From Meloidogyne chitwoodi (Eukaryota > Nematoda > Chromadorea > Rhabditida > Meloidogynidae): 64,000 bases of DNA. Each line of letters starts with the position of its first letter. Within the stretch, counting starts at the first letter, position 1. A program made the translations under genes and the position numbers. The DNA is taken from NCBI GenBank assembly GCA_015183035.1, contig JACZZP010000005.1, forward strand, positions 930,001 to 994,000, read 5' to 3'. The notes beneath the pieces are model-generated. The model saw nothing but the letters and a program-made list of their open reading frames with translations, made no database searches and was not told the origin of the DNA. Shown piece after piece: positions 1-13,119 of this stretch.

Positions 1-2030
1 TATATTTAATTTCTTAAAGTGCAAAATAAAATAAAATATTTAGCAAATTCTTGTGTGCTTTGATTCAAAATTATTAAATATTAAAAAAAAATAATATAAC
101 ATTTAAATAATAATTTTAATAAAAGAAATAAATTTAAAGTCCTATCCCACAAATAAATAATTAGAAATTTCAATCTCTTTTTTATATTCAATGTTTTATT
201 ATAACATAAAATTTAAAAATTAAACAATGTTTAAAAATTTGTTTTATCTCCTTTGGGGGTTTCTTTTATTATTTTTAAATCTCTTCCCTCAAAAAATATT
301 TTTTAGTTTACTAATGAACTACCATTTTTGCTTTTAAAAAATATTAAAAAAAAAAGCGGCCAAAACTAACAGCTTTTTAAGAAGCTTTTAAAAAATATAT
401 AAATGCAGATTTATTTAATAAAATAAAATTGAAGTCAGACCGGAAAAATAGATTTTTCTGATTGCTTTATTTCCCTTTATATTCACTTAAAATTGTGCCA
501 AATTTATATATTTTTTATTAAATGTTCAGTAAATAATTAAATATCAAAAAGTTTTATTTAATTATTTCAAAATTTTTATTTTTTATTATAATAATTTATT
601 TAGTCTTATAACATTGTCTTTATTTAAAAAAAAATATTTTTTTAATTTATTTAAACATATATTTATTTAGTTACTCTTTGCTTAATGTAATTTAATTTAA
701 ATAAATATTTGTATTATTTATTATAAAATTCTAATAAATTACCAAAAAATTCTCTTTTAATTTTCAATTTATAAATTAGACAATTTAATTTTTATCAAAA
801 TTATCAAAAAAATATTTTAAAATATTTACTAAAAAATAATTTAACTTTGTAATATCTTATTAGTTTGCTATTTATTACTTTCCTTTTCTCTTTTTAATTA
901 TTAAATTTTACTAAAAATTTATAAAAATATATAATTTTCATATATTGGCATTTTTAACATATTATTAACTTTTATTTTTAATTTTTATATGAAAATAGAA
1001 ATTAGACTTTAATATACAATTTCTCTATTTTTTTAAATACCTTTTTTATTATATTTTATAAACATTTTTAAAAAAATTTAATTTTTTCATTTTAAATCAA
1101 TAAAAATGAATCCTTCAGGGATTAAATGTAATAAACATTTATTTATTTATTTACATTTTTATTAATTGGGATCCATTAACTTATTTATCATTATTTTTTT
1201 ACTAAATTTTCCCTTCATCTTCTCGTAAAAAATGGCTTCCTTAATAGTATCATAATTACATATTTTATACTTTAAAATAAATAAAAAAATTATTTTTTTA
1301 TTTTACATTATAATCTAAAAATTTTTTTAACTTTTTTTTTTGATTTTAAAATAATTATTAAAATTTTTAAATTTTAAATTTTTCAGATTTTTTTTAAATA
1401 AGTTTATTATTTTAGTTTAAAATTTAAGGGAAATAATGATAAAAACAATTAAAATAAATTTAATTAAAATTAAAAAAAAATGATTTATTTGAAAAATGAA
1501 TCTAAGGTTATTTTTAAATTTATTTTTAATTAAATAAAATTATATTTATTAATATAAATTTATTTAAAAATTATAAAATAAAAAATAGTAAAAATTAATA
1601 TTGTATTTTCCTTATTTTTGTTAGTTTAACTGTCCTCTTTTTTATGGGGAGAAAAATATTTTTTTAGCTTTTCGTTAAAAATATAGTAAAGTTTAATTTC
1701 AATAAGGAAACAATTAAAAAATTTATTAAAAAGTAAAGGGAAAGTTTGTTTACAAAATAATAAAATTTAGGAAAGAAATATTAAAATAATTCTATTAAAT
1801 TATAATTTTGTGAAAAAAATATATAAATTTAAAATTTAGCTTCAAAAAGGTAAAAATTTTTTATTCAATAAATCAATGCTATGGACAAGAGACTTCCCAT
1901 TAATTATTTAAAAATAATTATTTAAGGTGGAAGGGCAATAAATTTAATTTTTTATTATTATTAGCTTTTCAATTAAAATTTAAAGTGTGAATAAAGGGGG
2001 AAAAAATCTTATTTTATTTTTAATTTCTTT
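1..2030. other. AT-rich intergenic DNA; start duplicates 6563-6681
   Basis: No gene was found: there is no long open frame and no plausible chain of exons. Bases 2-120 are nearly identical, with only a few mismatches, to 6563-6681, the stretch just upstream of the secreted-protein gene that starts at 6440 on the minus strand. The rest is simple A/T sequence with poly-A and poly-T runs. I infer that 1-120 is the old upstream region of a second, tandem copy of that gene lying to the left of the window. Confidence 0.6.
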
Positions 2031-4153
2031 GTATACGCCTATTTCTCAATTCTAAATAATTTTCCAAAGAAGAAGGGGGAGATGAATTAACATTTGGAGT
2101 AATTTCAATGGGAACAGGCACGACTGTATTTTCTAAGCTAATTTCATTTTCTTTTGTTTGAATGGGTAAATTCTGTTATGGGTTGCAGGACATTTGCGCC
2201 GTTGACATTTGCGCCGCGACACTTGCGCTGCGACTTATGCGCCGACGACATTTGCGGCGCCTTTAAATTAAAAAAGTAAAGTAATATTAAAGATTTAAAA
2301 AATTAAATTTTAAAAAGAATTAAGTCTAAAATGATTTTAAAATTAAATTTAATCATTTATTTAAATGATATTATTAAAATTTTCAACAGCCTAACAGGTT
2401 TGAAATATTAATTAGCAAATAATCAACCCAAATATCAATTCCTTTTTTATGCTCTAATGAATGAAAAAAGACTGCAGCTATATTTGTGCAGTTAAATATT
2501 TGAATATTGTATGTTATAGAGACTTTTTCTTTCTGTACCGATCCGGATGAGTGAGGTGTCATTCGAAAGCTCTTGCAGACATGGGGGAAGTTGATCCGAC
2601 GTCTAAGAGCCGAGTTACAGGTCCCCGAAAATTGAAAAATCATAGGGGGAGTAAGCTCATTTTTGGGGTGAAAAATTCGAATATGAGTATATAGCTCATT
2701 CGAAAGAACTCTTCGAGACCTATCGAATGAGACCAAAATCGTTTTGATTGAACGATTTTGAACAAAGCTATGAAGGATCGAAGTTTGCTAGAAACACGCC
2801 AAACTTGGACCAATTGGGAGTGTTTTATGACTTCTTCATTTGAGAGCCCATCTCTCGTTGGCTTTTGGTACATGCGTTATTCTACGGCGCAAATTACATA
2901 ATTAATTCACATCAGTGAAAATAATTAAAGTGCAGCCGCAGTAATCACTTAGTAGAGCTTGGTCCCCCCTATAATTTTTCAATATTCGGGGACCTGTAAC
3001 TCGGCTTATAGACGTCGGATCAACTTCCCCCATGTCTAGTTCGACTAAGTTTTGCAAGAGCTTTCGAATGACACCTCACTCATCCGGATCGGTACAGAAA
3101 GAAAAAGTCCGCTATAACATACAATAGCCAAATATTTAAAAGAATGAATATTTAGAATCTTAATCGGATTTATTTAGTTGATACATTTTAGTTTAATTTT
3201 TTAATAATTTTTTAATCCTTTAATAAATACATATTACTTTTTTTTTAAATTTAAAGGCGGCGCAAATGTCGCGTTTTAAAATATTTCCGGCGCAAAAGTC
3301 GTCGGCGCAAAAGTCGTCGCCGCAAATGTCGTCGGCGCATAAGTCGCAGCGCAAGTGTCGCGGCGCAAATGTCAACGGCGCAAATGTCGTCGCACCCTGT
3401 TATGTATTCTCCTTTTCCTTTTCAAATTGAGAAGAGACGGGTAATGTATTTTGATCAAAAGAACTATTTTCCAATTCTAATGGGTAAATGTGACTAACAT
3501 TGCGAGTGGTAATACGACCGGAGTGGGAAAGTTTAATTTCAGCTTTGTCGGGTAAATCGTTTTTGTTTTTAAATAGATTTGTTACTATTGCCGTTTGCCA
3601 AAGGGAGCGTGGGGTATTTGGATCGTGGACTAATACGAATTCTTTTACTTTTGGCCATTGTTGGTTATACTGGTGTGATTTTTTGTAATTCTCTCTAAGA
3701 CTCAAAATACCTATAATCGTTTATCCACTTTTGAAAGAAATATTTGGAATAGTTAGAGATTGAAGACCAAAGATATTGTATAGTGTCAAAATTGGATAAT
3801 TCAGTGGGGGAAGATGTAACAGTTGCAGTGTCAGGCGAAAGGAAAATGGGCAAATTAATACCGTAGGGTCTGAAAAAGTAAATTGGACGAAGTGGCTTAC
3901 TTTCAGCGGGATTGGACGAATCAAAGGTAATGGGTCTGGAGTTAATAATAGTTTCAATTTCGGCCAGTATGGTGCGAATATGTTCAGGTGAGTATACTCT
4001 GGGGACGGTTCCCTTTGAGAGTGTTCGGCGTAAATGGAATTTGATGAGCGAAACCATGCGCTCATAATGACCGCCACGCCAAGGGGCAAAGGGCGTGCGT
4101 AGGTTCCACTCGATATGAATATAGTAGCCAAAAAAAAGAAAAATAACAATCAT
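2031..4153 (-). pseudogene. BEL/Pao retrotransposon pol remnant (integrase end plus C-terminal domain)
   Basis: Minus-strand frames at 3695-4153 resemble the end of a BEL/Pao integrase, including TPFAPWRGGHYERMVSL and EIETIINSRPITF. Frames at 3400-3705 resemble the DUF5641 domain that follows it, including FVLVHDPNTPRSLWQ and ends ISHIYPLE-like. The two parts are in different frames around 3700. The coding tail resumes at 2031-2180 in the same frame as the DUF5641 part after an in-frame TAA, and the two are separated by a later insertion (2181-3396). Nothing of gag, protease, reverse transcriptase or an LTR was found upstream of 4153. It is a dead 3' fragment in four or five broken pieces. 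Confidence 0.85.
2181..3396. mobile_element. 1.2 kb inverted-repeat DNA element in the BEL/Pao remnant
   Basis: The element is flanked by an 8-bp direct repeat CTGTTATG at 2173-2180 and 3397-3404, which looks like a target-site duplication. The ends are inverted repeats (GGTTGCAGGACATTTGCGCC and GGTGCGACGACATTTGCGCC) built from repeated GACATTTGCGCC-like units at 2187-2260 and 3258-3396. A second long inverted pair lies inside, at about 2520-2635 and 2979-3110. No transposase frame is present, so it is non-autonomous. The interior at about 2780-2870 resembles a block in the element at 56786-57323. The superfamily was not assigned; an 8-bp duplication fits hAT, P or Merlin. Confidence 0.85.
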
Positions 4154-4509
4154 AATTAATTTTTTATTGGCTCAGTGTTAATTGAATAAATTTAAAAATA
4201 TTGAATTTTAATAAAAAAATAATTGGAGATATTATTTGAATAAAAATAATTAAAAAACTTTATTTTAATGGATAAAAAAGTTAAAAAGACAAATTAATAA
4301 ATATATATATAATTAAGAAGAAATAAAATATTAAAAATATATTTAAATATTAATTAAAATGTAATAAAAATTATAAAAAATTAAAATTTAATTATATATT
4401 TAGGACTAAGATTTAATTGACAGATTTATATATTTAAATTATCTCTAAATGTTTTTAAACATACCTAATATATGTATAATTTGTTGAAATAGGAAAGGAT
4501 AATATAAAT

Positions 4510-4660
4510 TAGGGTGCAGCCCCGTCCCCGTGCCCCCGAAACCCCGACCCCGAACCCCGACATTTTTGGAGGTTTTTCCCGACCCGAACCCCGACATGCT
4601 TCCCCCGACGATCCCCGTCCCCCGAAATTTCCGCCCCCGATGGGTCGGGGCTGCACCCTA
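4510..4660. mobile_element. GC-rich hAT-like miniature element
   Basis: The 151-bp insert has 15-bp inverted ends TAGGGTGCAGCCCCG and CGGGGCTGCACCCTA. It is flanked by an 8-bp duplication ATATAAAT at 4502-4509 and 4661-4668. TAGGG/CAGGG-type ends with 8-bp duplications are typical of hAT transposons. The interior is almost pure CCCCGA-type repeats, an extreme base contrast with the surrounding DNA. It has no coding capacity. Confidence 0.85.
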
Positions 4661-4741
4661 ATATAAATGAAAGGTTAGAGTTTTTAACAAAAGATAAATA
4701 AAAAATTAATACAATTAATTTATTTATTTATATATCAATTA

Positions 4742-6440
4742 TTTTTAAATTTTGACTTCTTTGGAAAATTTTCTAGAGAACCTAATTCATTATATCGTTT
4801 AATAACATGTCGTGCATAAGTATTTTTTATATTTTTAATGCTTTCTTGTATTTCAATATCTCTAAATTCTTTCATATGCATTTTAATTATTTTTGCTCGG
4901 GTTTTTCTTTCCTTTAAAATAAAATTTTTAATTAAAAATTTTAGTTAATAAATAAATCTTAATTAAAATTAAATATTTAATTTATTATTATTTTATAAAT
5001 AATAAATAAATATATGTTTTTTTATTTAAAAATATTTATTTTTAATTTTATAATTAATTAATACATCTTCTGTAATCGTTATACGATAAACTTTTCCTTC
5101 ACTTTCCATAATTTCAAATTTCTTCATATTAACTCCAATATATAAAAAATTATCTTCTTCACTAACTTTAATAATTTCTACATTAATTTTATTTTTTATA
5201 TAATTTTCAATAATTTTATCAAATTTTTTTTCAAATATTTTAAATTTTATATTATTTTTTATTTTAAGACATTTATTTAGTTTATTTTCAATTTCTTCAA
5301 TAATAATAATATTTAACCATTCTTCATATTTTTATTAAAATATCCTAATTTTATAGATAAAGGTTTATATAATTCTAAAATTGCTCTAAGATTAATTAAT
5401 ATATTTAAACGGTTAAAAGTATTATCTTCTTTTGATGAATTGTTATTTAATCCAACTTAAAAATTAAATTAAATTAAATAATTAAAGATATAATATTTTT
5501 TTTTAAATTTTTACTTAAAGGCAATAATTTGTTTTTTTCATTTTTTAATATTTTAAATAAATTATCTCCATTAATTTCATTAATCCCATTAAAATTTTTA
5601 TAAATTAAATTAATTGTAGTTAAACAAAATGTATTTCTTTTTTTATCAAAAATAATTGTTATAATATTATAACTTATTCTTTTGTAATAATATAAAGTTT
5701 TAATAATATTAGTTATCATAACTAAAAGCCAATTTGCTTCATTTATTCCAAATTTAAATATAAATTTTTCTAAAAAATTATTAAAAATTAATTTAAATTA
5801 TTTAATTATAATAACCTTTTGAAAATATTTTATTAAATATTTCTTCAATAATTTCTAATTTATTTTCAATTAATTCTTCTGATATTTTTTCATTTAAATC
5901 TAATTTTCTTTTTTCTAAATTAAATTTATTCCAATTATTTTCTAAATTTATTTTTTTATAATAATTTATTTTATCATCAATTTGTTTTTTATTTATTAAT
6001 TTAGGTTGTTGTAAAATTGAAATATTATAATAATAATTATTATTATATTTTATTTCCTTATTAATTGAAATTAATTTTCTAATAATTTTCTTAAAAATAA
6101 TAAAATATTAAAAATATTGTTAATAAATTAATAATACCTGATTTTTATTAATTAAATTATTTAAAATAATTTCTATATGAAATTCAGCATTATTCTCATT
6201 AATTTCTTCATTTTTATTATTTTCAAATAAATAAATTTTATTTTCTAATTTACCTTCAATTATTTTATATTCTTCATTATTATCAATTTTATAATATAAA
6301 AAACATTTAAATATTGGTTTTTCAAAATTAAATTGACGATTATTTAAATAATTTTCATTAATTTTTAATTTAATATCAATTGACCAACAATAATAATTAA
6401 TTAATAAAATATTAAATAAATAAATTTTAAATAAAAACAT
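4742..6440 (-). CDS. Unknown secreted Asn/Lys/Ile-rich protein
   Basis: Not recognised. The first exon (from 6440 to about 6138) starts MFLFKIYLFNILLINYYCW, a hydrophobic signal-peptide-like leader, and ends at a GT donor after AAAAATCAG. Four or five further minus-strand exons follow at about 5815-6090, 5475-5780, 5335-5458, 5060-5330 and 4747-4917. They encode a low-complexity protein rich in Asn, Ile, Lys and Glu, with likely coiled-coil stretches (EELIENKLEIIEEIFNKIF). The C-terminus is RHVIKRYNELGSLENF followed by a basic tail. Composition follows the AT-rich base bias. The joins near 5335 and 5475 are tentative. The region just upstream of the start is repeated at the beginning of the window, which suggests a tandem family. 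It may be a secreted pioneer protein, but function cannot be inferred. Confidence 0.6.
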
Positions 6441-6462
6441 TTTTTTAAATAAAATTAAGAGA

Positions 6463-6681
6463 GGAGAATTTTTAATTAAGAGAGGAGAATTTTTATAAAT
6501 GTAAATTTGAAAAGGAAAGAGTGGTAAATGAAAAGGGTAAAAATATATTTTAATGTTGGCAAATATTTAATTTCTTAAAGTGCAACATAAAATAAAATAT
6601 TTATCAAATTCTTGTATGCTTTGATTCAAAATTATTAAATATTAAAAAAAAATAATTTAACATTTAAATAATAATTTTAAT
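6463..6681. repeat. Upstream repeat block: 22-bp tandem pair plus copy of 2-120
   Basis: TTAAGAGAGGAGAATTTTTA occurs twice in a row at about 6456-6498. Bases 6563-6681 are a near-identical direct copy of bases 2-120. The block lies between two divergent genes (starts at 6440 minus and 7042 plus), so it may contain the promoter of either. Confidence 0.7.
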
Positions 6682-7041
6682 AAATATTTTAAGAATAAAA
6701 AATAGTAAAACTAGAATTTTATTAAAATTATTTAAAAACAAATTAATTTTTTAATTAAGTAAAATAATTTATTTTTTTATATAATTAATTAAAATAATAT
6801 TTTATTTATTTATTTAAATATTTATTTTTCATTTGCGCAATATTTTATTAAAAAAGATTTTTCTTTTTTATTGATTTATTTTAAAAAATAATATTTTATT
6901 TTCCATCATATATGTTTGTACATACATCTCATAATCCTCCCATTCTGCGAGAGATTTTATATAAACTAATCGTCATTGTCCATTTTTAATATTAATTAAA
7001 ATAAATAAATAAATATTTTTTTTAATTTTTTTATTAAGTAA

Positions 7042-9465
7042 ATGAAATATTTTCAATCTAAACATTTCTCTTATCAATTATTTATTTTTTTAATTTTAAA
7101 ATTATTTATTTTAAAAATTTTTGTTAATGCTCAATTTAATCCATGCAATGGTATTATTTAAATAAATTAAATATATTTTCTAATATTTTAAATAATTGTT
7201 GTATGATTGATTGTCTAAATAATTTTATTTAATTTTAATATTTATATTATAATTTTAATAGCAGAACTGAAAATAACAATAATTTAAAAAAAGTAGAATT
7301 AAAATCTACAAATTATTTTTCAAAACATTTTTCCATTCATTTATGTCTAATTTATTAAAAATGTTTATATATAAATAAATATTTAATAAAATATTTAAAT
7401 TTTATAAAAGGAAAGGCATTTCTAAATGAATCTTGTGATAAAGATGCTGATTGTGAATTAAAAGGATCTATATGTTTACGTCAAACTTGCCAATGTCATC
7501 CTTTCTATCAAATGGTTAAATCTGAAAAAGGAGGAAGTTCTGCTAGATGCATTAGATGTTTGATATTAATTTAAAATAATTTTAGAAAAACAAATTATTT
7601 TTAGTGCCAGCAAAAGTAGGCCAAGAATGTCAGAGTAAATGTAGAGAACCTCTTTTTTGTAGAGGAGGTCGTTGCCAATGTGTTCAAAGAGGTTCAACTT
7701 CTATTGTAAATGGAGAATGTGTATCTGGTTTGTTTTTTATGAAAAATATATTTTTAAATATATTTTAATTAAATTTAAAAACAAATATAGTATCACGAGT
7801 TGGTGATCGCTGCTCTCGTCATTATGACTGCACTGCCCCTTTTTCTGCTTGTGTAAAATATTAAAATTAATTTTTTAATTTAATTTATTTAAATTAAGGT
7901 TAATCATCAATGTGTTTGTATTTCTGGCACTATTCAGCAAGGAAGTAAATGTGTAGCTACCACAAATTGTCCACTCGGTATAATACTTTTTTTCTTTTCA
8001 ATAAAATTTCATATATTGTTGGGAAAAAAAGAAAGTTATTTTAAAAATAAATAAAAGATTATTTATTTAAATAAAAAATTAATTATGTACATATATTTTA
8101 AAGGTGGAGCCCCTACTGGGTCATGTACTCGTCGAGCACAACCAAGCCAAATACTAAACTTTGTTGAAGAAGCTGATACTTGCTCACAAGGCTTTTATTG
8201 TGTTTCAACTGTGACAATTTTATTATTTAATTTTATTTAAAAAAAATATTAGCCAGAATCACCTGTTGGTCATTGCTGTCCAGCAGTTTGTCCTTTAGGT
8301 TCATCTGTTGATTATTCATTTAGTTGTATTCCTGGATTAACAAATACTCAAGATATCTCTACAACACAAACAACACCTTCATTTTCTAATTTTTTTGGTT
8401 ATATATAAATTTTTTTAATAATTTAAAAATTTATTTTTAAGGTCGTGAACCACCAGGCACTTCACCATCATTAGTTAATAATTTAACTCGTATTTTTGCT
8501 CATTTACTTCCAAAACAAGCATGCCCTTCTGAAACACATTTTTGTCATTTTCTTGCTGGTGATACATTTTCACAAGTAATAAAGCAAAAATATTTTTAAA
8601 AAAAATTTTAATTTTTAAGGCATTATGCTGCAAAAGACCTTGTAATTCAATGGCCCCGGAATCGTTGTATTTAAATGGAGAATGTGTTACTCGTGGTCAA
8701 CTTGGCTCAGATTGTCGAGTTGGTCAATTTAATTTTTTATTTTCAATTTTCCAATTTTCAAATTATATAAAATTAGTTAAACCTCTCTTCTTTTGGGTGT
8801 CCTTATAATGAGAGTCAATTATTTCCTTATTTTTAGTTTCATGAACAGTGTGGAGCTGCTGAAGGAATGAAATGCATTAAAGGTTTGTAATTCTTTTTTG
8901 TTAATTTAATAATAAATATATTAGGTCAATGTCAATGCATTGAAGGATTTTCTTCATTAAGTGATGTAATTACTCATCCTACTAAAAATCCGAGTCAACA
9001 ATGTAAAAGAGATTGTGATAAGGTAATTGACAGATTTATTTTATTGTATTCATCCTCATAATTTTTTTATTTTATATTTGAAAGATTATATTATATAGAG
9101 GGTATTTATTCTTTTTAGATTCTTTAATAATTGGTACTAACTATTTTTAATTTTTAGAGTATTAGTATAAGCCGTGACACCAATTGTTTAAATAAAGCTC
9201 AACTTGTTGGTCCTTGTTTTGTTCAAGAACAATGTCCAGAACAGGCTGGTTGTTATAGAGGCCGTTGTCTTTGTCGTTGTGGTTATAAAATGGCAAATAA
9301 TAAATGTATTCCTTTGCCTGCTTCGTCAACTCAAAGACCTCAAACTGTTCCAAGTTGGCAAAAATTTTAAAATTTTTTACTTTTTTTAAATTTTCAGTTG
9401 TTCCAAACAATCCAGATTTTCTAGGCATTTTTAGCAATTTTTTTAATGGTGGAGTTCAGGGATGA
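7042..9465 (+). CDS. Secreted Cys-rich protein with EB-like modules
   Basis: Thirteen exons close to 470 aa: 7042-7150, 7411-7557, 7605-7727, 7791-7852, 7899-7977, 8104-8210, 8253-8397, 8442-8575, 8620-8718, 8837-8882, 8925-9022, 9158-9353 and 9398-9465. The protein starts MKYFQSKHFSYQLF with a long hydrophobic leader ending near VNAQFNPC, so it is probably exported. The rest is a series of modules of about 45-60 residues with spaced Cys, for example CDKDADCELKGSICLRQTC and CQSKCREPLFCRGGRCQC. This C-x5-C-x7-C-x5-C-x-C layout resembles nematode EB modules. A Ser/Thr linker (GLTNTQDISTTQTTPSF) separates N- and C-terminal groups. Such proteins are usually extracellular; the partner is unknown. 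The gene is divergent from the unknown gene at 4742-6440. Confidence 0.85.
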
Positions 9466-9947
9466 AAATTAAATAAATTTAATATTATATTTACATGTTA
9501 ATTATTCTCTTTCTTGCCTTTCATTTACTTACTAATTGAAAAAATAAATTTATAAAAACAAATTTAACTTTATTTCTTTGATAAAAAAAGCATTTAATAA
9601 CTTTACATATGATTAGTATACTTAATTATTTTTAATATTTAATTAATTATGGTGTGACTAATAATTGATTAATTAATTAAATAAATAACTTTGTCCTTAT
9701 CACTTCTCATAAAATTCAACAATTTTTTTTATATTTTGTTTAAAAATAATTTTTAACTAAATTAATTAAGTATTTAAAACAAAATAATACAAAAATTGCC
9801 ATTTTTTAGTTGAAATTTTATAATTTTAAAACATTTCTTTTCAGATAATTTACACTTTTACCAAAAAGTGTTATTTTATTACCAATTTTTTATTTTATTA
9901 TTAATTTTTTATAAATTTAGTAGATTATTTAATATTAAAAAAATAAT

Positions 9948-12900
9948 ATGGATACATTAAAAATTGGGTGTTTATTACAAGGAAATTTTTTTGCAAAATT
10001 ACCCTGTTATCCACATGAACAAAGAAATAAATTAAATATACAACATGCACCTAAACGTTCTGTTCCTTTAAATAAAGATGAAAAAATGGTCTTTTTTTTT
10101 TAAAATAAATTTTATTTTATTTTTATAAAAATTTTAAGTTAGCTATTAAAAATATTCTTCGATATGTTCCAACACGTTTTCATAAAGAATTGACTGTTGA
10201 ATTTTTAGAGGAACTTAAATGTTTTGGTCATATTTATGCTTATAGATTTATGCCTAATTTTGATATTAAGGTCAGAAAATATTTATAATATAATTTTTTT
10301 TAATTTTAATTTTTAATAGGCACCACCAATTGATCAAATTAAATGTATAAGTCGCCAAGCTGCTGCTATTGTATTAATGATTTTAAATAATTTAGATCCA
10401 GATATTGCTCAATTTCCACAAGAATTGGTAATTTATTATTATTATTAAAAAATATTTAAAAAAATATTATTTAGATTACTTATGGAGGTAATGGACAAGT
10501 TTTTTCAAATTGGATACAATTTCGTTTAACTTTACGTTATTTGGGAGAAATGGATGATAATCAAACTTTGATTATGAATTCAGGCCATCCACAAGGTATT
10601 TTTTAAAATTAAAATTTTTTTAAAATAAAATATTTTAAGGACTTTTTCCCTCTCATGAAGATGCACCAAGGATGGTAATCAGCAATGGAATGGTTAACTA
10701 ATTATATTAATATTTTTTTAATAAAATATTTTTTTAAAGATGATTCCCAATTATTCAACAAAAGATCTTTATGATAAATATTTTGCTTTGGGTGTTACAA
10801 TGTATGGACAAATGACTAGTGGAAGTTTTTGTTATATTGGTCCTCAGGGTATTGTACATGGAACAACTGTTTGTTATTAAATTATTTTATTAAAAATATT
10901 ATTATTTATTATTTTAATTTGTTCTTATTTTTATTAAACTTTTTAAAAATAAAATAATTAAATTGATACATTGGAATAAATTAAAAAATAAATTTTTACC
11001 TAAATTTTGTTACTAAAAATTTATTTTAATTAATTTTAGATAACTTTAATGAACGCTATTAAAAAATATTTGGGTAATGAAACAAATCCTGAAGGAAAAG
11101 TATTTGTAACATCTGGCCTAGGTGGTATGAGTGGTGCCCAAGCAAAAGCTTCAGTAATTGTTGGATGTATTGGAGTAATTGCTGAAATAAATGAAAAAGC
11201 ATTGAAAAAAAGGCATTCTCAAGGATGGCTAGATATTTGGAGTTCTGATTTGGAACAAATTATTTATTGGATTAAAGAATATAAAATTAAAAAGAAAGTT
11301 ATATTTATTTATTTTTTATTTATTAAATAAATATATTATTTTAAGGCAATTAGTATTGGTTATTTAGGAAATATTGTTGAACTTTGGTATGTTTTTAATT
11401 AATTTATTTATTTATAAAAAGAAAATAAATAAATAATTAGGGAACGTCTAGTAAAAGAACCAGAAGAAGAAATTCTTGTAGAATTAGGCTCTGACCAAAC
11501 TTCTTGTCATAATCCTTTTGGTGGTGGATATTATCCAATTGGACTAACTTTTGATGAAACAAACAAAATTTTAGTAGAAGATAAACAAAAATTTATTGAA
11601 TATGTTCAAAAAAGGTTTTAAATAAATAATTTTTAAATAAAATTAATTATTTACTAATTTTTAAGTCTTATTCGACATATTAATGCAATAAATAAATTAA
11701 CTAAAAGAGGAATGCATTTTTGGGATTATGGTAATGCTTTTCTTGTTGAATGTCATCGTGCTGGTGCTAAAATTTTAAAAGATGATGCAAAAGATGATAA
11801 AACATTTATTTTTCCGAGTTATATGCAAGACATTATGGGGTAATAAAAAATAATTATATTTAATTAAATCTCATCCTCTATATCATAATTTATATTTAAT
11901 TTATTTTAATTAATTTTTTAGAGATATATTTTCACTTGGATTTGGACCATTTCGTTGGGTTTGTTCCTCTGGATTACATGATGATTTAATTTTAACTGAT
12001 AAAATAGCAATTGAAATAATTGAAAAATTAATAAAATCAACAGATAATAAATTAGTTTGTGAACAATATAAAAATAATTTGGAATGGATAAGAAATGCAG
12101 ATAATCATAAATTAGTTGTAGGAACTGAAGCAAGAATTTTATATTCTGATCTTTATGGAAGAATTGAAATAGCTAATGCATTTAATAATGCAGTAAAAGA
12201 AGGAATATTAAAAGTTATTTATTTATTTTAAATTAATAAAAATAAATAAATAATATAAGAATATATTTCAAGGACTGATTCGACCTAATTTCCGAAACAC
12301 GGGAATGAATATTTTTTGGAATTCCTGACTTTTTTATGGGGAATTTTTTAATATTTAAAATAATCAAATTTATTTTAAAATCTCCTCTCAATCAAAGGAA
12401 AATATATAAAAACTTTTTATTTATTATTAATTTAGGGTCCAATAATTATAAGTCGTGACCACCATGATGTAGGAAGTGTAGATAGCCCTTTTCGAGAAAC
12501 AAGTAATATTGAAGATGGATCAGCCTATACAGCAGATATGTCAATACAAAATGCAATTGGTAATTCATTTCGTGGAGCTACTTGGTTATCTATTCATAAT
12601 GGTGGTGGTGTTGGTTGGGGAGATGTTGTAAATATTTTATTTTATTTTTTATTATTTATATATCACAATAATCTTATAAATAAAATAGTTTTACTTAAAT
12701 ATTTTAAAAAGATAAATGGAGGGTTTGGAATGTTACTTGATGGAAGTATTGGAGCACAAAAACGTTTAAATCAAATGATTTATTGGGATGTAACTAATGG
12801 AATAGCAAGACGTAGTTGGGCAGGAAATTTAAATGCAAAAGAAACAATAAAAAAGGCAATGGAAATTAATAATAAATTAAAAGTTACATTACCAAATAAT

Positions 12901-12948
12901 TTGGATGAAATTAATTTTAATAATCTTGATTTTACAATTTTAAATTAA
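9948..12948 (+). CDS. Urocanate hydratase (urocanase)
   Basis: Thirteen exons sum to 2052 nt, or 683 aa, a normal length for eukaryotic urocanase: 9948-10088, 10139-10270, 10320-10427, 10475-10595, 10640-10692, 10740-10868, 11040-11297, 11346-11386, 11441-11614, 11666-11839, 11922-12213, 12436-12627 and 12712-12948. The enzyme converts urocanate to 4-imidazolone-5-propionate with tightly bound NAD, the second step of histidine breakdown, in the cytosol. Family stretches are clear: [48 protein letters not shown] (NAD site), [23 protein letters not shown] and [18 protein letters not shown]. No frameshift was seen. The introns are short except intron 11 (12214-12435). It appears functional. Confidence 0.96.
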
Positions 12949-13119
12949 ATTAAAATATTATATTTTATTTAAAGCTTTTATATAAAAAATAATAATTAAT
13001 TAATTAATTAATTTAAAAAAAATTATTTAAATTAAATTTTATTTTATTATTATTTATATATTAATTTAAATGTTATTATTTATTAAATATTATTTTAATT
13101 TTTAATTTAAAATTCAATT

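Noticed and set aside
3500..3688. Plus-strand open frame opposite the BEL/Pao remnant
   Set aside because: It is the complement of the DUF5641-like region; codon pattern and similarity are on the minus strand.
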